In this document: positions 1 to 12,567 of the stretch, one piece after another
How the letters are laid out: each line of letters opens with the position of its first letter
Numbering within the stretch: position 1 is the stretch's first letter
DNA from: Balanoglossus misakiensis
Lineage: Eukaryota > Hemichordata
Reading direction: 5' to 3'
DNA: 64,000 nucleotides
Assembly (NCBI GenBank): GCA_040954595.2
Contig: CM082592.2
Coordinates: 8,246,001 to 8,310,000 of the forward strand
Notes under the pieces: generated by a model
Databases searched by the model: none
What the model was told of the DNA's origin: nothing
What the model saw: only the letters and a program-made list of their open reading frames with translations
Position numbers and translations under genes: made by a program

Positions 1-480
1 ATTTTTCGACTTTGCGAATTTTCAAAATTTGGTCATTTTTTGAAAAAACCATGGGTTATAGCTCAGGAAAATGTTCAAAAATCGAGGATTTTTCGACTTT
101 GCGAATTTTCAAAATTTGGTCATTTTTTGAAAAAACCATGGGTTATAGCTCAGGAAAATGTTCAAAAATCGAGGATTTTTCGACTTTGCGAATTTTCAAA
201 ATTTGGTCATTTTTTGAAAAAACCATGGGTTATAGCTCAGGAAAATGTTCAAAAATCGAGGATTTTTCGACTTTGCGAATTTTCAAAATTTGGTCATTTT
301 TTGAAAAAACCATGGGTTATAGCTCAGGAAAATGTTCAAAAATCGAGGATTTTTCGACTTTGCGAATTTTCAAAATTTGGTCATTTTTTGAAAAAACCAT
401 GGGTTATAGCTCAGGAAAATGTTCAAAAATCGAGGATTTTTCGACTTTGCGAATTTTCAAAATTTGGTCATTTTTTGAAA

Positions 481-1980
481 AAAACCATGGGTTATAGCTT
501 AGGAAAATGTTCAAAAATCGAAGATTTTTCGACATTGCGAATTTTCAAAATTTGGTCATTTTTTGAAAAAACCATGGGTTATAGCTCAGGAAAATGTTCA
601 AAAATCGACGATTTTTCGACTTTGCGAATTTTTTAAAATTTGGTCATTTTTTGAAAAAACCATGGGTTATAGCTCAGGAAAATGTTCAAAAATCGAGGAT
701 TTTTCGACTTTGCGAATTTTCAAAATTTGGTCATTTTTTGAAAAAACCATGGGTTAAAGCTCAGGAAAATGTTCAAAAATCGAGGATTTTTCGACTTTGC
801 GAATTTTCAAAATTTGGTCATTTTTTGAAAAAACCATGGGTTATAGCTCAGGAAAATTTTCAAAAATCGAGGATTTTTCGACTTTGCGAATTTTCAAAAT
901 TTGGTCATTTTTTGAAAAAACCATGGGTTATAGCTCAGGAAAATGTTCAAAAATCGAGGATTTTTCGACTTTGCGAATTTTCAAAATTTGGTCATTTTTT
1001 GAAAAAACCATGGGTTATAGCTCAGGAAAATGTTCAAAAATCGAGGATTTTTCGACTTTGCGAATTTTCAAAATTTGGTCATTTTTTGAAAAAACCATGG
1101 GTTATAGCTCAGGAAAATGTTCAAAAATCGAGGATTTTTCGACTTTGCGAATTTTCAAAATTTGGTCATTTTTTGAAAAAACCATGGGTTATAGCTCAGG
1201 AAAATGTTCAAAAATCGAGGATTTTTCGACTTTGCGAATTTTCAAAATTTGGTCATTTTTTGAAAAAACCATGGGTTATAGCTCAGGAAAATGTTCAAAA
1301 ATCGAGGATTTTTCGACTTTGCGAATTTTCAAAATTTGGTCATTTTTTGAAAAAACCATGGGTTATAGCTCAGGAAAATGTTCAAAAATCGAGGATTTTT
1401 CGACTTTGCGAATTTTCAAAATTTGGTCATTTTTTGAAAAAACCATGGGTTATAGCTCAGGAAAATGTTCAAAAATCGAGGATTTTTCGACTTTGCGAAT
1501 TTTCAAAATTTGGTCATTTTTTGAAAAAACCATGGGTTATAGCTCAGGAAAATGTTCAAAAATCGAGGATTTTTCGACTTTGCGAATTTTCAAAATTTGG
1601 TCATTTTTTGAAAAAACCATGGGTTATAGCTCAGGAAAATGTTCAAAAATCGAGGATTTTTCGACTTTGCGAATTTTCAAAATTTGGTCATTTTTTGAAA
1701 AAAACCATGGGTTATAGCTTAGGAAAATGTTCAAAAATCGAAGATTTTTCGACATTGCGAATTTTCAAAATTTGGTCATTTTTTGAAAAAACCATGGGTT
1801 ATAGCTCAGGAAAATGTTCAAAAATCGACGATTTTTCGACTTTGCGAATTTTTTAAAATTTGGTCATTTTTTGAAAAAACCATGGGTTATAGCTCAGGAA
1901 AATGTTCAAAAATCGAGGATTTTTCGACTTTGCGAATTTTCAAAATTTGGTCATTTTTTGAAAAAACCATGGGTTAAAGC
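481..1980. repeat. Higher-order duplication inside the satellite: 14 monomers, 1220-bp period
   Basis: The same unusual run of variants occurs twice, 1220 bp apart: an extra A before CCATGG, then GCTTAGG, CGAAGAT, GACATTG, a CGACGAT monomer, a TTTTTTAAAATT variant, and finally GGTTAAAGC at 751 and again at 1971. Bases 481 to 760 and 1701 to 1980 match exactly in my reading. The 1220-bp period is fourteen 87-bp monomers plus two one-base insertions. The two copies are not fully identical elsewhere: a GAAAATTTTC variant near 853 has no partner at 2073. Confidence 0.9.
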
Positions 1981-4486
1981 TCAGGAAAATGTTCAAAAAT
2001 CGAGGATTTTTCGACTTTGCGAATTTTCAAAATTTGGTCATTTTTTGAAAAAACCATGGGTTATAGCTCAGGAAAATGTTCAAAAATCGAGGATTTTTCG
2101 ACTTTGCGAATTTTCAAAATTTGGTCATTTTTTGAAAAAACCATGGGTTATAGCTCAGGAAAATGTTCAAAAATCGAGGATTTTTCGACTTTGCGAATTT
2201 TCAAAATTTGGTCATTTTTTGAAAAAACCATGGGTTATAGCTCAGGAAAATGTTCAAAAATCAAAGATTTTTCGACATTGCGAATTTTCAAAATTTGGTC
2301 ATTTTTTGAAAAAACCATGGGTTATAGCTCAGGAAAATGTTCAAAAATCGAGGATTTTTCGACTTTGCGAATTTTCAAAATTTGGTCATTTTTTGAAAAA
2401 ACCATGGGTTATAGCTCAGGAAAATGTTCAAAAATCAAAGATTTTTCGACATTGCGAATTTTCAAAATTTGGTCATTTTTTGAAAAAACCATGGGTTATA
2501 GCTCAGGAAAATGTTCAAAAATCGAGGATTTTTCGACATTGCGAATTTTCAAAATTTGGTCATTTTTTGAAAAAACCATGGGTTATAGCTCAGGAAAATG
2601 TTCAAAAATCGAGGATTTTTCGACTTTGCGAATTTTCAAAATTTGGTCATTTTTTGAAAAAACCATGGGTTATAGCTCAGGAAAATGTTCAAAAATCGAG
2701 GATTTTTCGACTTTGCGAATTTTCAAAATTTGGTCATTTTTTGAAAAAACCATGGGTTATAGCTCAGGAAAATGTTCAAAAATCGACGATTTTTCGACTT
2801 TGCGAATTTTCAAAATTTGGTCATTTTTTGAAAAAACCATGGGTTATAGCTCAGGAAAATGTTCAAAAATCGAGGATTTTTCGACTTTGCGAATTTTCAA
2901 AATTTGGTCATTTTTTGAAAAAACCATGGGTTATATAGCTCAGGAAAATGTTCAAAAATCGAGGATTTTTCGACTTTGCGAATTTTCAAAATTTGGTCAT
3001 TTTTTGAAAAAACCATGGGTTATAGCTCAGGAAAATGTTCAAAAATCGAGAATTTTTCGACTTTGCGAATTTTCAAAATTTGGTCATTTTTTGAAAAAAC
3101 CATGGGTTATAGCTCAGGAAAATGTTCAAAAATCGACGATTTTTCGACTTTGCGAATTTTCAAAATTTGGTCATTTTTTGAAAAAACCATGGGTTATAGC
3201 TCAGGAAAATGTTCAAAAATCGAGGATTTTTCGACTTTGCGAATTTTCAAAATTTGGTCATTTTTTGAAAAAACCATGGGTTATAGCTCAGGAAAATGTT
3301 CAAAAATCGAGGATTTTTCGACTTTGCAAATTTTCAAAATTTGGTCATTTTTTGAAAAAACCATGGGTTATAGCTCAGGAAAATGTTCAAAAATCGAGGA
3401 TTTTTCGACTTTGCGAATTTTCAAAATTTGGTCATTTTTTGAAAAAACCATGGGTTATAGCTCAGGAAAATGTTCAAAAATCGAGGATTTTTCGACTTTG
3501 CGAATTTTCAAAATTTGGTCATTTTTTGAAAAAAACATGGGTTATAGCTCAGGAAAATGTTCAAAAATCAAAGATTTTTCGACATTGCGAATTTTCAAAA
3601 TTTGGTCATTTTTTGAAAAAACCATGGGTTATAGCTCAGGAAAATGTTCAAAAATCGAGGATTTTTCGACATTGCGAATTTTCAAAATTTGGTCATTTTT
3701 TGAAAAAACCATGGGTTATAGCTCAGGAAAATGTTCAAAAATCGAGGATTTTTCGACTTTGCGAATTTTCAAAATTTGGTCATTTTTTGAAAAAACCATG
3801 GGTTATAGCTCAGGAAAATGTTCAAAAATCGAGGATTTTTCGACTTTGCGAATTTTCAAAATTTGGTCATTTTTTGAAAAAACCATGGGTTATAGCTCAG
3901 GAAAATGTTCAAAAATCGAGGATTTTTCGACTTTGCGAATTTTCAAAATTTGGTCATTTTTTGAAAAAACCATGGGTTATAGCTCAGGAAAATGTTCAAA
4001 AATCGAGGATTTTTCGACTTTGCGAATTTTCAAAATTTGGTCATTTTTTGAAAAAACCATGGGTTATAGCTCAGGAAAATGTTCAAAAATCGAGGATTTT
4101 TCGACTTTGCGAACTTTCAAAATTTTGTCATTTTTTAAAAAAAACCATGGGTTATAGCTCAGGAAAATGTTCAAAAATCGAGGATTTTTCGACTTTGCGA
4201 ATTTTCAAAATTTGGTCATTTTTTGAAAAAACCATGGGTTATAGCTCAGGAAAATGTTCAAAAATCGAGGATTTTTCGACTTTGCGAATTTTCAAAATTT
4301 GGTCATTTTTTGAAAAAACCATGGGTTATAGCTCAGGAAAATGTTCAAAAATCGAGGATTTTTCGACTTTGCGAATTTTCAAAATTTGGTCATTTTTTGA
4401 AAAAACCATGGGTTATAGCTCAGGAAAATGTTCAAAAATCGAGGATTTTTCGACTTTGCGAATTTTCAAAATTTGGTCATTTTTTG

Positions 4487-6228
4487 AAAAAAACATGGGT
4501 TATAGCTCAGGAAAATGTTCAAAAATCGACGATTTTTCGACTTTGCGAATTTTCAAAATTTGGTCATTTTTTGAAAAAAACCATGGGTTATAGCTCAGGA
4601 AAATGTTCAAAAATCGAGGATTTTTCGACTTTGCGAATTTTCAAAATTTGGTCATTTTTTGAAAAAAACATGGGTTATAGCTCAGGAAAATGTTCAAAAA
4701 TCGAGGATTTTTCGACTTTGCGAATTTTCAAAATTTGGTCATTTTTTGAAAAAACCATGGGTTATAGCTCAGGAAAATGTTCAAAAATCGAGGATTTTTC
4801 GACTTTGCGAATTTTCAAAATTTGGTCATTTTTTGAAAAAACCATGGGTTATAGCTCAGGAAAATGTTCAAAAATCGAGGATTTTTCGACTTTGCGAATT
4901 TTCAAAATTTGGTCATTTTTTGAAAAAACCATGGGTTATAGCTCAGGAAAATGTTCAAAAATCGAGGATTTTTCGACTTTGCGAATTTTCAAAATTTGGT
5001 CATTTTTTGAAAAAAACATGGGTTATAGCTCAGGAAAATGTTCAAAAATCGAGGATTTTTCGACTTTGCGAATTTTCAAAATTTGGTCATTTTTTGAAAA
5101 AACCATGGGTTATAGCTCAGGAAAATGTTCAAAAATCGAGGATTTTTCGACTTTGCGAATTTTCAAAATTTGGTCATTTTTTGAAAAAACCATGGGTTAT
5201 AGCTCAGGAAAATGTTCAAAAATCGAGGATTTTTCGACTTTGCGAATTTTCAAAATTTGGTCATTTTTTGAAAAAACCATGGGTTATAGCTCAGGAAAAT
5301 GTTCAAAAATCGAGGATTTTTCGACTTTGCGAATTTTCAAAATTTGGTCATTTTTTGAAAAAAACATGGGTTATAGCTCAGGAAAATGTTCAAAAATCGA
5401 CGATTTTTCGACTTTGCGAATTTTCAAAATTTGGTCATTTTTTGAAAAAAACCATGGGTTATAGCTCAGGAAAATGTTCAAAAATCGAGGATTTTTCGAC
5501 TTTGCGAATTTTCAAAATTTGGTCATTTTTTGAAAAAAACATGGGTTATAGCTCAGGAAAATGTTCAAAAATCGAGGATTTTTCGACTTTGCGAATTTTC
5601 AAAATTTGGTCATTTTTTGAAAAAACCATGGGTTATAGCTCAGGAAAATGTTCAAAAATCGAGGATTTTTCGACTTTGCGAATTTTCAAAATTTGGTCAT
5701 TTTTTGAAAAAACCATGGGTTATAGCTCAGGAAAATGTTCAAAAATCGAGGATTTTTCGACTTTGCGAATTTTCAAAATTTGGTCATTTTTTGAAAAAAC
5801 CATGGGTTATAGCTCAGGAAAATGTTCAAAAATCGAGGATTTTTCGACTTTGCGAATTTTCAAAATTTGGTCATTTTTTGAAAAAAACATGGGTTATAGC
5901 TCAGGAAAATGTTCAAAAATCGAGGATTTTTCGACTTTGCGAATTTTCAAAATTTGGTCATTTTTTGAAAAAACCATGGGTTATAGCTCAGGAAAATGTT
6001 CAAAAATCGAGGATTTTTCGACTTTGCGAATTTTCAAAATTTGGTCATTTTTTGAAAAAACCATGGGTTATAGCTCAGGAAAATGTTCAAAAATCGAGGA
6101 TTTTTCGACTTTGCGAATTTTCAAAATTTGGTCATTTTTTGAAAAAACCATGGGTTATAGCTCAGGAAAATGTTCAAAAATCGAGGATTTTTCGACTTTG
6201 CGAATTTTCAAAATTTGGTCATTTTTTG
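4487..6228. repeat. Second higher-order duplication: 10 monomers, 871-bp period
   Basis: Variant marks are repeated with an offset of 871 bp. The AAAAAAACATGGG variants near 4487, 4661 and 5009 recur near 5358, 5532 and 5880. The CGACGAT variant at 4527 recurs at 5398, and the seven-A insertion before CCATGG near 4575 recurs near 5446. The offset is ten monomers plus one base. Since 5358 is both the end of the first block and the start of the second, the two blocks are adjacent. Confidence 0.88.
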
Positions 6229-9200
6229 AAAAAACCATGGGTTATAGCTCAGGAAAATGTTCAAAAATCGAGGATTTTTCGACTTTGCGAATTTTCAAAA
6301 TTTGGTCATTTTTTGAAAAAACCATGGGTTATAGCTCAGGAAAATGTTCAAAAATCGACGATTTTTCGACTTTGCGAATTTTCAAAATTTGGTCATTTTT
6401 TGAAAAAACCATGGGTTATAGCTCAGGAAAATGTTCAAAAATCGAGGATTTTTCGACTTTGCGAATTTTCAAAATTTGGTCATTTTTTGAAAAAACCATG
6501 GGTTATAGCTCAGGAAAATGTTCAAAAATCGAGGATTTTTCGACTTTGCGAATTTTCAAAATTTGGTCATTTTTTGAAAAAACCATGGGTTATAGCTCAG
6601 GAAAATGTTCAAAAATCGAGGATTTTTCGACTTTGCGAATTTTCAAAATTTGGTCATTTTTTGAAAAAACCATGGGTTATAGCTCAGGAAAATGTTCAAA
6701 AATCGAGGATTTTTCGACTTTGCGAATTTTCAAAATTTGGTCATTTTTTGAAAAAACCATGGGTTATAGCTCAGGAAAATGTTCAAAAATCGAGGATTTT
6801 TCGACTTTGCGAATTTTCAAAATTTGGTCATTTTTTGAAAAAACCATGGGTTATAGCTCAGGAAAATGTTCAAAAATCGAGGATTTTTCGACTTTGCGAA
6901 TTTTCAAAATTTGGTCATTTTTTGAAAAAACCATGGGTTATAGCTCAGGAAAATGTTCAAAAATCGAGGATTTTTCGACTTTGCGAATTTTCAAAATTTG
7001 GTCATTTTTTGAAAAAACCATGGGTTATAGCTCAGGAAAATGTTCAAAAATCGACGATTTTTCGACTTTGCGAATTTTCAAAATTTGGTCATTTTTTGAA
7101 AAAACCATGGGTTATAGCTCAGGAAAATGTTCAAAAATCGACGATTTTTCGACTTTGCGAATTTTCAAAATTTGGTCATTTTTTGAAAAAACTATGGGTT
7201 ATAGCTCAGGAAAATGTTCAAAAATCGAGGATTTTTCGACTTCGCGAATTTTCAAAATTTGGTCATTTTTTGAAAAAACCATGGGTTATAGCTCAGGAAA
7301 ATGTTCAAAAATCGACGATTTTTCGACTTTGCGAATTTTCAAAATTTGGTCATTTTTTGAAAAAACCATGGGTTATAGCTCAGGAAAATGTTCAAAAATC
7401 GAGGATTTTTCGACTTTGCGAATTTTCAAAATTTGGTCATTTTTTGAAAAAACCATGGGTTATAGCTCAGGAAAATGTTCAAAAATCGAGGATTTTTCGA
7501 CTTTGCGAATTTTCAAAATTTGGTCATTTTTTGAAAAAACCATGGGTTACAGCTCAGGAAAATGTTCAAAAATCGAGGATTTTTCGACTTTGCGAATTTT
7601 CAAAATTTGGTCATTTTTTGAAAAAACCATGGGTTATAGCTCAGGAAAATGTTCAAAAATCGAGGATTTTTCGACTTTGCGAATTTTCAAAATTTGGTCA
7701 TTTTTTGAAAAAACCATGGGTTATAGCTCAGGAAAATGTTCAAAAATCGAGGATTTTTCGACTTTGCGAATTTTCAAAATTTGGTCATTTTTTGAAAAAA
7801 CCATGGGTTATAGCTCAGGAAAATGTTCAAAAATCGAGGATTTTTCGACTTTGCGAATTTTCAAAATTTGGTCATTTTTTGAAAAAACCATGGGTTATAG
7901 CTCAGGAAAATGTTCAAAAATCGAGGATTTTTCGACTTTGCGAATTTTCAAAATTTGGTCATTTTTTGAAAAAACCATGGGTTATAGCTCAGGAAAATGT
8001 TCAAAAATCGAGGATTTTTCGACTTTGCGAATTTTCAAAATTTGGTCATTTTTTGAAAAAACCATGGGTTATAGCTCAGGAAAATGTTCAAAAATCGAGG
8101 ATTTTTCGACTTTGCGAATTTTCAAAATTTGGTCATTTTTTGAAAAAACCATGGGTTATAGCTCAGGAAAATGTTCAAAAATCGAGGATTTTTCGACTTT
8201 GCGAATTTTCAAAATTTGGTCATTTTTTGAAAAAACCATGGGTTATAGCTCAGGAAAATGTTCAAAAATCGAGGATTTTTCGACTTTGCGAATTTTCAAA
8301 ATTTGGTCATTTTTTGAAAAAACCATGGGTTATAGCTCAGGAAAATGTTCAAAAATCGAGGATTTTTCGACTTTGCGAATTTTCAAAATTTGGTCATTTT
8401 TTGAAAAAACCATGGGTTATAGCTCAGGAAAATGTTCAAAAATCGACGATTTTTCGACTTTGCGAATTTTCAAAATTTGGTCATTTTTTGAAAAAACTAT
8501 GGGTTATAGCTCAGGAAAATGTTCAAAAATCGAGGATTTTTCGACTTTGCGAATTTTCAAAATTTGGTCATTTTTTGAAAAAACCATGGGTTATAGCTCA
8601 GGAAAATGTTCAAAAATCGAGGATTTTTCGACTTTGCGAATTTTCAAAATTTGGTCATTTTTTGAAAAAACCATGGGTTACAGCTCAGGAAAATGTTCAA
8701 AAATCGAGGATTTTTCGACTTTGCGAATTTTCAAAATTTGGTCATTTTTTGAAAAAACCATGGGTTACAGCTCAGGAAAATGTTCAAAAATCGAGGATTT
8801 TTCGACTTTGCGAATTTTCAAAATTTGGTCATTTTTTGAAAAAACCATGGGTTATAGCTCAGGAAAATGTTCAAAAATCGAGGATTTTTCGACTTTGCGA
8901 ATTTTCAAAATTTGGTCATTTTTTGAAAAAACCATGGGTTATAGCTCAGGAAAATGTTCAAAAATCGAGGATTTTTCGACTTTGCGAATTTTCAAAATTT
9001 GGTCATTTTTTGAAAAAACCATGGGTTATAGCTCAGGAAAATGTTCAAAAATCGAGGATTTTTCGACTTTGCGAATTTTCAAAATTTGGTCATTTTTTGA
9101 AAAAACCATGGGTTATAGCTCAGGAAAATGTTCAAAAATCGAGGATTTTTCGACTTTGCGAATTTTCAAAATTTGGTCATTTTTTGAAAAAACCATGGGT

Positions 9201-12200
9201 TATAGCTCAGGAAAATGTTCAAAAATCGAGGATTTTTCGACTTTGCGAATTTTCAAAATTTGGTCATTTTTTGAAAAAACCATGGGTTATAGCTCAGGAA
9301 AATGTTCAAAAATCGAGGATTTTTCGACTTTGCGAATTTTCAAAATTTGGTCATTTTTTGAAAAAACCATGGGTTATAGCTCAGGAAAATGTTCAAAAAT
9401 CGAGGATTTTTCGACTTTGCGAATTTTCAAAATTTGGTCATTTTTTGAAAAAACCATGGGTTATAGCTCAGGAAAATGTTCAAAAATCGACGATTTTTCG
9501 ACTTTGCGAATTTTCAAAATTTGGTCATTTTTTGAAAAAACCATGGGTTATAGCTCAGGAAAATGTTCAAAAATCGAGGATTTTTCGACTTTGCGAATTT
9601 TCAAAATTTGGTCATTTTTTGAAAAAACCATGGGTTATAGCTCAGGAAAATGTTCAAAAATCGACGATTTTTCGACTTTGCGAATTTTCAAAATTTTGTC
9701 ATTTTTTGAAAAAACCATGGGTTATAGCTCAGGAAAATGTTCAAAAATCGAGGATTTTTCGACTTTGCGAATTTTCAAAATTTGGTCATTTTTTGAAAAA
9801 ACCATGGGTTACAGCTCAGGAAAATGTTCAAAAATCGACGATTTTTCGACTTTGCGAATTTTCAAAATTTGGTCATTTTTTGAAAAAACCATGGGTTACA
9901 GCTCAGGAAAATGTTCAAAAATCGACGATTTTTCGACTTTGCGAATTTTCAAAATTTGGTCATTTTTTGAAAAAACCATGGGTTATAGCTCAGGAAAATG
10001 TTCAAAAATCGAGGATTTTTCGACTTTGCGAATTTTCAAAATTTGGTCATTTTTTGAAAAAACCATGGGATATAGCTCAGGAAAATGTTCAAAAATCGAG
10101 AATTTTTCGACTTTGCGAATTTTCAAAATTTGGTCATTTTTTGAAAAAACCATGGGTTATAGCTCAGGAAAATGTTCAAAAATCGAGGATTTTTCGACTT
10201 TGCGAATTTTCAAAATTTGGTCATTTTTTGAAAAAACCATGGGTTATAGCTCAGGAAAATGTTCAAAAATCGAGGATTTTTCGACTTTGCGAATTTTCAA
10301 AATTTGGTCATTTTTTGAAAAAACCATGGGTTATAGCTCAGGAAAATGTTCAAAAATCGAGGATTTTTCGACTTTGCGAATTTTCAAAATTTGGTCATTT
10401 TTTGAAAAAACCATGGGTTATAGCTCAGGAAAATGTTCAAAAATCGAGGATTTTTCGACTTTGCGAATTTTCAAAATTTGGTCATTTTTTGAAAAAACCA
10501 TGGGTTATAGCTCAGGAAAATGTTCAAAAATCGAGGATTTTTCGACTTTGCGAATTTTCAAAATTTGGTCATTTTTTGAAAAAACCATGGGTTATAGCTC
10601 AGGAAAATGTTCAAAAATCGACGATTTTTCGACTTTGCGAATTTTCAAAATTTGGTCATTTTTTGAAAAAACCATGGGTTATAGCTCAGGAAAATGTTCA
10701 AAAATCGACGATTTTTCGACTTTGCGAATTTTCAAAATTTGGTCATTTTTTGAAAAAACCATGGGTTATAGCTCAGGAAAATGTTCAAAAATCGACGATT
10801 TTTCGACTTTGCGAATTTTCAAAATTTTGTCATTTTTTGAAAAAACCATGGGTTATAGCTCAGGAAAATGTTCAAAAATCGAGGATTTTTCGACTTTGCG
10901 AATTTTCAAAATTTTGTCATTTTTTGAAAAAACCATGGGTTATAGCTCAGGAAAATGTTCAAAAATCGAGGATTTTTCGACTTTGCGAATTTTCAAAATT
11001 TGGTCATTTTTTGAAAAAAACCATGGGTTATAGCTCAGGAAAATGTTCAAAAATCGACGATTTTTCGACTTTGCGAATTTTCAAAATTTGGTCATTTTTT
11101 GAAAAAACCATGGGTTATAGCTCAGGAAAATGTTCAAAAATCGACGATTTTTCGACTTTGCGAATTTTCAAAATTTGGTCATTTTTTGAAAAAACCATGG
11201 GTTATAGCTCAGGAAAATGTTCAAAAATCGACGATTTTTCGACTTTGCGAATTTTCAAAATTTGGTCATTTTTTGAAAAAACCATGGGTTATAGCTCAGG
11301 AAAATGTTCAAAAATCGAGGATTTTTCGACTTTGCGAATTTTCAAAATTTTGTCATTTTTTGAAAAAACCATGGGTTATAGCTCAGGAAAATGTTCAAAA
11401 ATCGAGGATTTTTCGACTTTGCGAATTTTCAAAATTTGGTCATTTTTTGAAAAAACCATGGGTTATAGCTCAGGAAAATGTTCAAAAATCGACGATTTTT
11501 CGACTTTGCGAATTTTCAAAATTTGGTCATTTTTTGAAAAAATCATGGGTTATAGCTCAGGAAAATGTTCAAAAATCGACGATTTTTCGACTTTGCGAAT
11601 TTTCAAAATTTGGTCATTTTTTGAAAAAAACCATGGGTTATAGCTCAGGAAAATGTTCAAAAATCGAGGATTTTTCGACTTTGCGATTTTTCAAAATTTG
11701 GTCATTTTTTGAAAAAACCATGGGTTATAGCTCAGGAAAATGTTCAAAAATCGAGGATTTTTCGACTTTGCGAATTTTCAAAATTTGGTCATTTTTTGAA
11801 AAAACCATGGGTTATAGCTCAGGAAAATGTTCAAAAATCGATGATTTTTCGACTTTGCGAATTTTCAAAATTTGGTCATTTTTTGAAAAAACCATGGGTT
11901 ATAGCTCAGGAAAATGTTCAAAAATCGAGGATTTTTCGACTTTGCGAATTTTCAAAATTTGGTCATTTTTTGAAAAAACCATGGGTTATAGCTCAGGAAA
12001 ATGTTCAAAAATCGAGGATTTTTCGACTTTGCGAATTTTCAAAATTTGGTCATTTTTTGAAAAAACCATGGGTTATAGCTCAGGAAAATGTTCAAAAATC
12101 GAGGATTTTTCGACTTTGCGAATTTTCAAAATTTGGTCATTTTTTGAAAAAACCATGGGTTATAGCTCAGGAAAATGTTCAAAAATCGAGGATTTTTCGA

Positions 12201-12263
12201 CTTTGCGAATTTTCAAAATTTGGTCATTTTTTGAAAAAACCATGGGTTATAGCTCAGGAAAAT

Positions 12264-12360
12264 CGTCAAAAAATGACAATTTTTCGACTTTGCGAATTTT
12301 CAAAATTTCTTCATTTTTTCGAAAAAAGCATGGGTTATGATTTTTTTCAAAAAATGAAAA
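12264..12360. repeat. Decayed terminal monomers at the right edge of the satellite
   Basis: The last regular monomer stops near 12263. The next has AAATCGTCAAAAAATGACAA in place of the usual sequence, then TTTCTTCATTTTTTCG and AAGCATGGG, and the homology fades into A/T-rich DNA. Edge monomers are usually the most diverged part of a satellite because they escape homogenisation. Confidence 0.85.
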
Positions 12361-12385
12361 TTGCTCATCGTACATTCACATGCAC

Positions 12386-12490
12386 GATTCATCCATCCAT
12401 CCATCCACTCACTCACTCACCCATCCATCCATCCATCCCAACCATCCATCCATCAGTCCATTCATTCATTCATTCATCCATTCATCCCAA
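12386..12490. repeat. Imperfect CATC/CACT/CATT tetranucleotide microsatellite
   Basis: About 100 bp of tetranucleotides change from ATCC to ACTC to ATCC to ATTC units. The tract lies directly beside the satellite edge. It creates a spurious His/Ser/Ile/Pro-rich open frame. Confidence 0.9.
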
Positions 12491-12561
12491 TACAGTTCAA
12501 ATCATGCTTTATAATAAACAGAACCGTCGTGTGTTGTTTTTCAAAAGCAAACAATGATAGC

Positions 12562-12567
12562 TTTATT
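12562..12567 (-). terminator. Candidate polyadenylation signal AATAAA for the PLXDC-like gene
   Basis: The minus strand reads AATAAA here, 582 bp beyond the stop codon at 13149, which would give a 3' UTR of about 0.6 kb. It is the clearest hexamer I found between the stop codon and the satellite. The downstream flank is CA-rich rather than GU-rich, so the exact cleavage site is uncertain. Confidence 0.4.

Larger units (their letters stand above)
1..12360. repeat. 87-bp satellite DNA array, about 142 monomers, truncated by the window's left edge
   Basis: A head-to-tail tandem repeat runs without interruption from base 1. Successive ATTTTTCGACTTTGCG motifs lie 87 bp apart, for example at 1 and 88. 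Most monomers are identical or differ by one or two bases. Recurrent variants are CGAGGAT/CGACGAT, GACTTTG/GACATTG, ACCATGG/AACATGG, GGTTATAG/GGTTACAG, and single-base changes in A-run length. Each monomer holds short dyads (AATTTTCAAAATT, TTTTTTGAAAAAA, CCATGG). Because 87 is 29 codons and two forward frames lack stops, long artificial open frames appear; they are not genes. The right edge at about 12264 to 12360 is decayed. Near-identity indicates recent homogenisation. Centromeric, pericentromeric or other heterochromatic origin is possible but cannot be decided from this window. Confidence 0.97.

Noticed and set aside
4659-11643. Open frames of more than 2000 codons, on two forward frames, across the satellite
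   Set aside because: They arise because the monomer is 87 bp (29 codons) and lacks stops in two frames. Variants are not biased to silent positions (CGAGGAT/CGACGAT changes residues in both frames) and single-base insertions break frames.
1-12360. CRISPR array
   Set aside because: The monomers are contiguous without unique spacers, and the DNA is eukaryotic.
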